Shown here: positions 55,926-64,000 of the stretch, in pieces
Layout of the letters: every line of letters starts with the position of its first letter
Position numbering within the stretch: the stretch's first letter is position 1
Notes under the pieces: generated by a model
What the model was told of the DNA's origin: nothing
Databases searched by the model: none
What the model saw: the letters and a program-made list of their open reading frames with translations, nothing else
Program-made: the position numbers and the translations under genes
DNA from: Dermanyssus gallinae
Taxonomy: Eukaryota > Arthropoda > Arachnida > Mesostigmata > Dermanyssidae
Assembly: GCA_003439945.1 (NCBI GenBank)
Contig: QVRM01001225.1
Location: 1-64,000, forward strand
DNA: 64,000 nucleotides
Direction: 5' to 3'

Positions 55926-56988
55926 ATAAGTGAAAAACATGCGACGTATATATAGGAAATTTAATTACGTCAAGTAAAGCACACTGAATTAACTACCGCT
56001 GGTGGTAGTTCATGCCGCATGACTAGATGACGATCCGTTCCAGATGACTAATTGAGGATCCGTTCCACCTTGTCACGGCAGTCATGAACTCGCAGAGACG
56101 ATTCGAATTAAAGTTTAGCGATATCGGAATGCTTTGTCGGGCCGAGCGTATGCTGCCAATCCATAGTGAATAGATATTTGTTCAATTGCTATTTTTCGTC
56201 TGTTTATGTCAGGCGCTGTCGTCAGCCCTTGCGACATTGAAAGTCATTATATATAACCATCAAAATGAACTATTGCTTACCTTACACAAATGTAATATTA
56301 TGCATTATTTGTAATCTTACGGCATGACTAAGATACTGTGATAGGAATTAAGGGCCAGCCACCTGGGTCAATCAAGTCAGAGGTGGTGCACGATGCACGC
56401 GTGATCATTGAAATCACTTTACTATGCAATCGACAACAACAGTATCGTCGTGCCAAATTACTGCATATCATTTAGTAGTAGTAGCAGCTGCAGCTGTGAA
56501 AGCCATGTGCATTAGTGAAAACGATTTTTGGTGAAATTCTGATTGAAATTTGACGAAAAGCGCTTGCCATGACTCTGAGACAGTTTGTCACGCCGTCTTC
56601 ATCGGTGTACACACTCACCACAGCCAACTGTAACGATATTACCTAGACGTTGACCTCGAGGCTCGGTCCAGCATCTACCAGGTTTCCTACGAGACGACAT
56701 GCACGCTAGATCGGGCCGTGGACGTCGGGAGCGAAGCGTGAACAGGTTACGGGCAAAACCATGACCACATGATGACCACATATGTCTCGCCGGATCTTTG
56801 CCGGTTTCGACGCACCGTGTGAGTCGATCTGTGGTCTTACGAGCGACCCCGTCGTTCTCGACACCGACGGCTGTCGCGGCGAGAGCCTTAGAAGCAGCCG
56901 CATGTCCGTCGAGCGCTTGCGAGGCTTTCGGACAGCGGCCTTAGGACACTGATGGAGCCATTAAGAGGGCACTCGAACCATTGGTATA

Positions 56989-57066
56989 GAGTTTCCTCGT
57001 AATGGCTCTATCGGTTTCGAGTTTCCTCTTAATGGCTCTATCGGTTTCGAGTTTATTCTTCATGGC
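56989..57066 (+). repeat. 30-bp tandem repeat, 2.6 copies
   Basis: Units at 56989-57018 and 57019-57048 differ by one base (GAGTTTCCTCGTAATGGCTC versus CTTAATGG), followed by a diverged partial third unit. Confidence 0.8.
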
Positions 57067-57349
57067 GCCGGCCTGATCTCCTCAGACTCCCCGTGCTGGC
57101 GTCGTTAGTGGAGGTGGCCGTGAAGGAGCGCCATCCAGTACCTAAGCTGAACCGCCAGTCCAGCTCAGCTCTACAGTGAAGCGCGGTTTCACTCCAGCAT
57201 AATACTCACACTGCCTTTCGGGAGATTTCGACCCACCTCAAGAGAGGTTGCATATACCGCAGCTGTCATAGACACGAACGAATCTCTTGCAGGGAATCAG
57301 TGGGCAGTCACCTACCTACCGTGATCTTGCTAGACTTTATGGTCCTCGA

Positions 57350-57560
57350 GTGAACTACGACAATATGAATTCCTTGCCATATAATCTAAATCGTATGCCT
57401 TGCCTCCCATGCCCAACAAACCTAACGAATGTTACTATAAGAAGTTTACACATCTGACTAACTTTCTATTTGCGCTAAGGGTACCCGCAGCGCGCGTAAC
57501 TCGCGCATCGCAGGTTTCTGAGCTGAAAGAAAGTCAGTTAGTTGCATCCGCTAGCGGGAT
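57350..57560. repeat. Dispersed repeat, copy 2
   Basis: Relative of 25680-25925: ACGACAATATGAATTCCTTG, ATCGTATGCCTTGCCTCCCA and downstream segments align in order. Confidence 0.5.
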
Positions 57561-57840
57561 GTGTCAAGTCTGGTGGTTCGTCGCGGTGATGTTGTAAAAA
57601 AATTCTCCACTTGGCGCACGACCAATAAGTAAATTATAGCCAATCTAACCAAAAAATCAATAGATTTCCTTGTCATCTAGTTATATTACGTAGGCACTTG
57701 CTAACTGCGTAATCGTTTAGTGGGTTCAATGTACCCGACTGCCTATCACCACGTGGCGGACCACGTGTTGCAAACGACAGTCTGATAAGGCGCCACCTGA
57801 ATGACAGTAGTTAGGTTTCGAGCTTTATTAAATGACTTTT

Positions 57841-58250
57841 TATGTTAGCACTTTGGAGTAAACAATTGTCTCCGCGTTAACGTGTGGTTAAGAGTTCTCT
57901 AACCCGGGATTAGCCCAGTTCAACAATGTGCCTCGAACAGACGCTGCGTTTCCTCGTTGGATGTCAAGCGACAGCCTTTGACGCAAAAATTCCGATGCTC
58001 TTGAGTCTCCCGTGGAGAGGTTAAGGCTTTTACCCACGCGCTGAATCTATTTCAATGTAAGCGGGCCTGGTCCTCCCATTGTTTCAAAAGCCAACGGACA
58101 AAATTGGTGCGGATAACCAACGCCAGAGTATTTTCTACATTTGTTAGCCTCTGTTAACCTAGACGCATGACCTGCCTGGTTCGCACCTGCACCGACCACC
58201 GAAGGGGCTAATGAGTCCGTTACAGTTGCGTCCCAAACAAGCATGCGAGT
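57841..58250 (-). pseudogene. RLE-type LINE 3' end
   Basis: Minus-strand fragment with MLVWDATVTDSLAPSVVGAG, RKYSGVGYPHQF and LAFETMGGPGPLTLK, then the shared 3' terminus TATGTTAGCACTTTGGAG at 57841. 5'-truncated inside the nuclease region. Confidence 0.65.
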
Positions 58251-59231
58251 AGTTAGGTTCTAGGTGGTGCACAATGCACGTGCGGTCGTTCGGTAACCCG
58301 ACTATATGCAATCGAGAAGAAAGCAGCGTTTTGAAGAAATTGCCGCGTTTTTCAGGATAACCTCAAAACGCCACAAAAAATGCGTGCTCTGCGTCTTCAG
58401 GAACTGTCAACGACATTGAACACACGGTCTCAACTTGCACGGCTCTCGCTACGACACGCATGTCCACATGTTACGCTTTAGTCAACCAGACGCCACCAGC
58501 AATCGTCGCGTACATGCTGCGCAATCCTGCCTCATGCACGCACGGACCTACCTCAACACCATCATGAGGAAGAAGGTTCGCCCAAATATCCTGCGCCAAA
58601 ACCGCCTTGCACACCCACTGTCGACAGTCGAGACAACGGTGCCCCGCAAGGGGCCAGTGCAACTCAGCCCTCAGGCGAAGAATCTCGACGCACCTCCCCG
58701 AGTTCCATGGGGAGATCATGCATCGGTAACGCATGAAACTCCCCTCTCATGGTCTTGAGGTGTTATTCAACACAATTCCGAAGAGTGAGGTGGTGGGAAG
58801 GATTTAAGTTTTTAGTGGGTGACAGTCCCACTCTAGGTGTTGTTAGATGTCAGCGGCGACCGTACAATATGCATTTTCCAAACCTCTCATGTACCAAAAA
58901 AATAATACATAAGCTTCTCATTTAGCCGTGTTTCGCACAAATAGACTGGCAGACTGATCTACCTGATGGGTGTGTGGCAATAATCTAACCCATTTTTGGA
59001 ATTAAAATCACATAGAAAGAAAACAAATCGTTTTGCAAGCAATAAAGGACGACGTCAATGATCACTTTACTGTAATTAGTGCTGATTATATGCTGCTGTA
59101 CATACATATTTAGAATCGTGTAATCGTGTAACAGATCCAGGGGACATCAGGTATGCTTTGTAGGATGGATTTGTCCATGGTTTACATTGCGTGTCGACAA
59201 TGACTCCGTCGTTTAAGCGGATAACGAAGAC
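58251..59231. other. Upstream region of the membrane-protein gene
   Basis: No repeat or recognised coding segment; an open frame at 58435-58758 has no recognisable motif. The promoter of the next gene is presumably here, but I see no defined element. Confidence 0.4.
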
Positions 59232-60353
59232 ATGCGAGTGGCAATCTTTTTGCATGCACTGTTTGTTTGTGGCACAGCGCGCTCCTGGACAGAATGGACC
59301 TTGGACCGATGCGTCGACACCTGCGGTGGAACGTTGCTTGTCAGGCGGTGTCTAGCCGATCCAAAATCCGAACAGGGCTGTTCTGGCAGTCTATACTATG
59401 TTGAAGAGGACTCTAAAGCTTGCCAGCCGTTAAGCGGTTACCATTGCAATCCTCAAGTGCAGGTTCTGCGTAGGCTGCTTTACGACGCGATGGCAATGCT
59501 GAACAACGTTTCAGCACTAAACGTGGTCGCCGCCGAAGGCCAAAGTGTGCAGATTTCGCTCACCAGTCAAACTCTGCGCGTGCTCTCAGCGGCGAGTGAT
59601 CAGATATCGAATCTCAGTTGGTCACATGGCGCGCTCAGGCTCAGCCATACTAAAAGTGCCCTCCCGCTGTCGCTCGCCCAGGTCGCGCAGTCCGACGCCG
59701 GTCTCTACGCCCTGTGGGGGACCGTCGCTGGTACGGCCAGACCTCTCCTTGTGCACGTAACGGCTCTCCATGTGCTGCCGTGGCTTCAGGCCGAATTCAG
59801 GGTCGACTACAGCTACCAGATGAAGTGTCCAATTGACGTCCTCGCTAGCTACAACGTCTCCTTCGGCATCAACTGGTTTCTGGACGGTCGCTTGCAGCGC
59901 GACCTCGCCGGAATGCTGGTGGTGCGAATCTCGACGCCAGGCATTTGGCAGTGCCGGGCCTACGTCACGCAGATCGCCAAAGAGCTCACGCTGTTCACGC
60001 GACAGGTGAAATGGAGATCGGCCCATGCCGAGCTGATTCGCAAAACACTGAAGGAGATTCCCTGGCGGTCCATTCAGTATGGCATTATCTATGCTGTTGT
60101 AGCGTATGTGGTCGTCGTTTCGGCCGTCTACTATGGCTCAGTCCTGCTTGAGCACCATCTCACCAGTGAGCCAATGCCCGTCGCTGATAAGGAGTACGCG
60201 AGGCGGTTGGATGCCGCACTTGGTAAGAATACGAAATACTCACAGCAAGACTTCGAGATGCACTTCATGCGACACTGTTCGTACAAGAACACCGCAATGC
60301 GCTCAATAAAGCCTCAAGACGACCAAATTTCCCCGAACAAAGACAAAAAGTAG
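59232..60353 (+). CDS. FAM187-like membrane protein, TSP1 + Ig
   Basis: Intact 373-codon single-exon gene. Residues 1-18 (MRVAIFLHALFVCGTARS) are a signal peptide. Residues about 19-72 have WTEWTLDRCVDTCGGTLLVR and spaced Cys, the W-x-x-W...TCGG pattern of a thrombospondin type 1 domain. An Ig-like region follows, with sequons NVS, NLS and NVS, a first Cys (MKCPIDV), a core Trp (GINWFLDG) and GIWQCRA as the second Cys. After a basic WRSAHAELIRKTLKEIPWRS comes a transmembrane helix at about 283-306 (YGIIYAVVAYVVVVSAVYYG) and a 65-residue polar cytoplasmic tail. This order resembles the FAM187 family of Ig-domain membrane proteins; the assignment is from memory and moderate. Its higher GC and unbroken frame set it apart from the transposon debris. 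Role unknown. Confidence 0.8.
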   Translation: MRVAIFLHALFVCGTARSWTEWTLDRCVDTCGGTLLVRRCLADPKSEQGCSGSLYYVEEDSKACQPLSGYHCNPQVQVLRRLLYDAMAMLNNVSALNVVAAEGQSVQISLTSQTLRVLSAASDQISNLSWSHGALRLSHTKSALPLSLAQVAQSDAGLYALWGTVAGTARPLLVHVTALHVLPWLQAEFRVDYSYQMKCPIDVLASYNVSFGINWFLDGRLQRDLAGMLVVRISTPGIWQCRAYVTQIAKELTLFTRQVKWRSAHAELIRKTLKEIPWRSIQYGIIYAVVAYVVVVSAVYYGSVLLEHHLTSEPMPVADKEYARRLDAALGKNTKYSQQDFEMHFMRHCSYKNTAMRSIKPQDDQISPNKDKK

Positions 60354-61040
60354 CTCTCTATATATATAGTGTGTGTATGGTTAGTTGAACAACATTTTGT
60401 CTGAATGAACGTAATCTCTTTACGAATCTTAGTGGTCGTAATTGCCAGTAGCTTTACTTAATGGTTCAATTGCGTGTTCCGTGTATATATTTTGTTTGTT
60501 ATCTCTCTCATTTAGGTGCACTCCCATACGTACTAAATTATCTGCGTAGTCATGTGCACAAATAGGGAATGTGCACGGCATCGGTACGCGCTTCAAAGTG
60601 GCTAAACTATATATATATATATATCGACTTACTGGCCATTTAGATGGCCGCGTCCCCACGAAAGTCATGCATTCATGTTGGCTTAGGCTAACGTGTGCAG
60701 AAAATAATCAGAGATCGACTGCTTTCTCACGAGCTTTGCCTGTTAGTCTTCGATACGTTGAAAGGTCTTATACCTCTTACACATAGGCTTATCCGTCGTG
60801 TTGGCAATGCTCTTAGTCTCTTGACAGGTGACTTAAAGTCACTGGAACTCTTGCGTTAGAGCCAGCATTTGACATTCAACGAGATAATGCGGCTTCGGTT
60901 AAGGGGACCTAATTAAATTGGACAAAGCCTAGAGTACTAGGCAACTGATAAGTACGCGATTGCCTATCGCTGTTGAAACGTCTCTTTACCGGACCTTTAG
61001 CGAGAAATGGTGTCTAAAGAATATTGCTTTCTGAGGTTTC
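60354..61040. other. Intergenic, nothing recognised
   Basis: Short (TA)n at 60360-60370 and 60608-60623; no canonical AATAAA seen close behind the membrane-protein gene. Confidence 0.45.
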
Positions 61041-61619
61041 TGAGGCCAACCAGAGGATCCCCCGGATAGCCTAGATATGTCCAAACTGCGGTGATCAGGG
61101 CTCGTTATCATACTACGCCACGCAGATCATCACGGGACATGGCCAAATCCGGAACTATATGATGAGAATAGGCAAGTCCCGCTCAGATATTTGCGTACTA
61201 TGCACAACCGGAGTACCTGACGACGTTGATCATACGGTAGCAAGATGTCCAAGACTAACCTATCGTCTGGAGCAGACACCAAAACTATCATTACTTCGAT
61301 GATGTCCTCTAATCAATCATGGAGAGAGGGGGCGTATTTCGACCTCATCATGAGAGAAACAACACGCCTGAAAGAAGAAAGACGAACTGCCCTAGCAAGA
61401 TGAGATCGTGAGAGGCCCTCACAGGCCTCGGTGGCCAGGTCGAGCAGATAGAGCGGACCGCTCTTCCCCAGGGCCTTGAAGAACTGGCAAACAGTACCAC
61501 ACCCTGGGGATGGGTAAACCAGGATTAGGGTTTCTTAGTGGGTAACCCCATAACATCGGGGAGCCCCACACACTATCCACGCGCTTCTGCACGCCCAGAC
61601 ACCGACATCTGCGCTGGAT
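61041..61619 (+). pseudogene. R1-like LINE ORF2 C-terminus and 3' UTR
   Basis: Frame near 61090-61305: LSYYATQIITGHGQIRNYMM then CVLCTTGVPDDVDHTVARCP, the closing Cys/His finger of R1-clade ORF2 proteins (TGHG, then C-x-x-C...H...C). It is followed by a 3' UTR with TTTCTTAGTGGGTAACCCC, a style common in arthropod R1-like elements. The 3' UTR runs straight into the 5' end of a gag ORF. Confidence 0.65.
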
Positions 61620-62905
61620 GTGCATAAAGTATTTTTCCCGAACCTCGCAAAAAACAGGATGCGATGCAATTCGCGTGTGGTCGGTAACACCGTGTCATGT
61701 AGCGGGCCAACTGTCGCTGGACACGTAGATGAGTCTAGATCTAGCGCGACGATGGACGCGTCTGAAGGTGTTGGTGAATTACTTTTGGCTGTCGCCGGGT
61801 TACCAGCCACGCTAGACACTCTCTCTAGAAGCAGTACTGCCTCTGGCACCAAACGGAGAAAGTGTTTGCTCACCGAAGCTGGCAACGACGAACAGCCGGA
61901 GACTTACCCTGAGGATGGCTTTTCTGTAGTGATCTCACGCAGAGTGAAGAGTGCAATTCCTCGCGAGCAATGTCAATTGGATAATTTCAAGGGCGACGTC
62001 TCATCGGGGTCTCTTAATGCCTTCAAGGTTATTATCCGCAAGAGCTGCCCAGACGGTTCAAGTTCCAGTGACTTTGTGGAAGGCTCGATGCTGCGCCTCT
62101 CTAAAGAGATATACGCCATCTCACCGGACAGCAAGATATCAAAGGTGAACGGCGAGGTTCTCGTGTGGGTTAGCAGTGTGAAAGTTGCCAAAAGTCTGTT
62201 GCAACTTACAGTTCTTGGTGGAGTTTCCGCATCGGTTGTTTGCCCCGTCTTAATGAGTTTTAGAGCAAGGATCCAAGGCGTAAACGTGCCTTTTGCCGAC
62301 GACGAGATACGAGATGAGCTTGGTAGTGTTGGGTTACCGCCGTACGGCGTCTCTACCACTCAACGCAGGCGGGTAAAACACCGCTCAGTAGGTTGATTTT
62401 AACATTTGACCATCAACCACCAACGTCAGTGTTTCTAGGCCTCAAGGTTTATCCGGTAATACTTGAACCAGACCAGCCAAAGCTGTGCTTTAACTATCAA
62501 TAAGCAGGTCATTTTGCTGACGATGCACTCTGCAAAAGGCTTGCAAAAAGTGTGGCAAGTCAGACCACTTAGCAGCGGAATGTCCTAATCCCTTGAAGTG
62601 TGAAAACTGCAACGCGTCTTACATGGCTGGTGTCCCCTCTTGTTCACGTTTAGCTTACCTTCGTGAGAAAAACCGAATTTTCATGAAAGCTAGGACCCAA
62701 AGACAGTGCAGAGGGTTAATCCCTCAGCAGTCATCAGAGAAGAAGCGCAATGCCCGGTTCCTGCGGGAGACTTTACACGGGGAGTCACGGATGACAGACC
62801 GTCGTACGCTGCAGTCTTGCGGGGAATCTCATCGACCCATGACGGAAGCGCTCCACACGTTATTTTGCCTAGACCTTGGCCCTTTCCTCTACGCAACAAG
62901 TTTCT
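61620..62905 (+). pseudogene. R1-like LINE ORF1 (gag-like), broken
   Basis: Open frame 61620-62396, with possible ATG starts at 61659 or 61752 (MDASEGVGELLLAVAGLPAT). The region VSSGSLNAFKVIIRKSCPDG to SFRARIQGVNVPF resembles the folded part of gag-like ORF1 proteins. After a stop and frameshift, 62530-62640 encode zinc knuckles CKKCGKSDHLAAECPNPLKC and CENCNASYMAGVPSC. The frame then breaks off at about 62905, where it is fused directly to the ORF2 C-terminal end of the next unit (FPLRNKFLEYL then the sequence of GVPDDVDHT). Everything between, including endonuclease and RT, is deleted. Confidence 0.65.
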
Positions 62906-62908
62906 GGA

Positions 62909-64000
62909 GTACCTGACGACGTTGATCATACGGTAGCAAGATGTCCAAGACTAACCTATCGTCTGGAGCAGACACCAAAACTATCATTACTTCGATGATG
63001 TCCTCTAACCAATCATGGAGAGAGGGGGCGTATTTCGACCTCATCATGAGAGAAACAACACGCCTGAAAGAAGAAAGACGAGCTGCCCTAGCAAGATGAG
63101 ATCGTGAGAGGCCCTCACAGGCCTCGGTGGCCAGGTCGAGCAGATAGAGCGGACCGCTCTTCCCCAGGGCCTTGAAGAACTGGCAAACAGTACCACACCC
63201 TGGGGATGGGTAAACCAGGATTAGGGTTTCTTAGTGGGTAACCCCATAACATCGGGGAGCCCCACACACTATCCACGCGCTTCTGCACGCCCAGACACCG
63301 ACATCTGCGCTGGATGTGCATAAAGTATTTTTCCCGAACCTCGCAAAAAACAGGATGCGATGCAATTCGCGTGTGGTCGGTAACACCGTGTCATGTAGCG
63401 GGCCAACTGTCGCTGGACACGTAGATGAGTCTAGATCTAGCGCGACGATGGACGCGTCTGAAGGTGTTGGTGAATTACTTTTGGCTGTCGCCGGGTTACC
63501 AGCCACGCTAGACACTCTCTCTAGAAGCAGTACTGCCTCTGGCACCAAACGGAGAAAGTCTTTGCTCACCGAAGCTGGCAACGACGAACAGCCGGAGACT
63601 TACCCTGAGGATGGCTTTTCTGTAGTGATCTCACGCAGAGTGAAGAGTGCAATTCCTCGCGAGCAATGTCAATTGGATAATTTCAAGGGCGACGTCTCAT
63701 CGGGGTCTCTTAATGCCTTCAAGGTTATTATCCGCAAGAGCTGCCCAGACGGTTCAAGTTCCAGTGACTTTGTGGAAGGCTCGATGCTGCGCCTCTCTAA
63801 AGAGATATACGCCATCTCACCGGACAGCAAGATATCAAAGGTGAACGGCGAGGTTCTCGTGTGGGTTAGCAGTGTGAAAGTTGCCAAAAGTCTGTTGCAA
63901 CTTACAGTTCTTGGTGGAGTTTCCGCATCGGTTGTTTGCCCCGTCTTAATGAGTTTTAGAGCAAGGATCCAAGGCGTAAACGTGCCTTTTGCCGACGACG
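62909..64000 (+). pseudogene. R1-like deletion derivative, second unit (cut by window end)
   Basis: Repeats the ORF2 C-terminal finger, 3' UTR and gag-like ORF1 start of the first unit. The ORF1 frame is still open where the window ends. Confidence 0.65.

Larger units (their letters stand above)
55926..57840. other. Unassigned stretch with two small repeats
   Basis: Contains a 30-bp tandem repeat (56989-57066), a dispersed repeat (57350-57560) and a segment near 56375-56450 that resembles 58258-58315 (GGTGGTGCACGATGCACG). No gene recognised. Confidence 0.4.
61213..64000 (+). repeat. Head-to-tail array, about 1.7-kb unit
   Basis: 61213-62303 recurs at 62909-64000 with a constant 1696-bp offset and only a handful of differences (e.g. 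CTAATCAATC versus CTAACCAATC; AAAGTGTTT versus AAAGTCTTT). The second unit runs off the window, so copy number is unknown. Confidence 0.9.

Overview
The window is nuclear DNA from an intron-rich, transposon-rich invertebrate animal. There is no operon structure, genes are split by introns of up to about 10 kb, long (TA)n microsatellites are everywhere, and the intergenic and intronic DNA is packed with dead non-LTR retrotransposons of several lineages: R2-like and other restriction-like-endonuclease (RLE) elements, R1-like, and AP-endonuclease LINEs. I cannot name the phylum with confidence; an arthropod (arachnid) or flatworm would both fit. No rRNA gene, convincing tRNA gene, CRISPR array or prokaryotic feature was seen.

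Layout. 0-7 kb: fragments of an RLE LINE family, two of them fused head to head as a foldback. From about 7.9 kb to 45-53 kb on the + strand I can assemble one large host gene from splice sites and reading-frame phase: thirteen internal exons (845 codons, 5' end outside the window or not found), with three candidate last exons at 45.1, 48.4 and 52.7 kb. Its 3' exons encode arrays of a seven-residue Cys-x-Cys-x-x-Pro-x repeat. I know no described protein of this design, and it is the best candidate here for something new. Its introns hold an apparently full-length LINE (13.4-17.4 kb) with a perfect 16-bp target-site duplication and two ORFs separated only by one in-frame UGA; a degenerate AP-endonuclease LINE (19-21 kb, - strand); R2-like and R1-like pieces (31-34 kb); tRNA-derived SINEs; and a nearly complete three-ORF RLE LINE (37.6-41.2 kb, - strand).

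41.8-58.3 kb is a mosaic of nested insertions and duplications. A block carrying the Cys-repeat last exon occurs twice (43.3-46.1 and 52.2-53.7 kb), the first copy interrupted by an RLE LINE fragment. A CR1/L2-like LINE (49.2-51.7 kb, - strand) and a second R2-like piece, bracketed by (TA)n and a 34-bp direct repeat (53.8-54.9 kb), lie around it.

59.2-60.4 kb holds an intact single-exon gene for a signal-peptide, TSP1-like, Ig-like, single-pass membrane protein (FAM187-like). 61.0 kb to the end is a head-to-tail array of an internally deleted R1-like retrotransposon (about 1.7-kb unit), running off the window.

The host gene model rests on splice consensus and phase agreement only; transcript data would be decisive. 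Most other open frames are antisense shadows or (TA)n translations.
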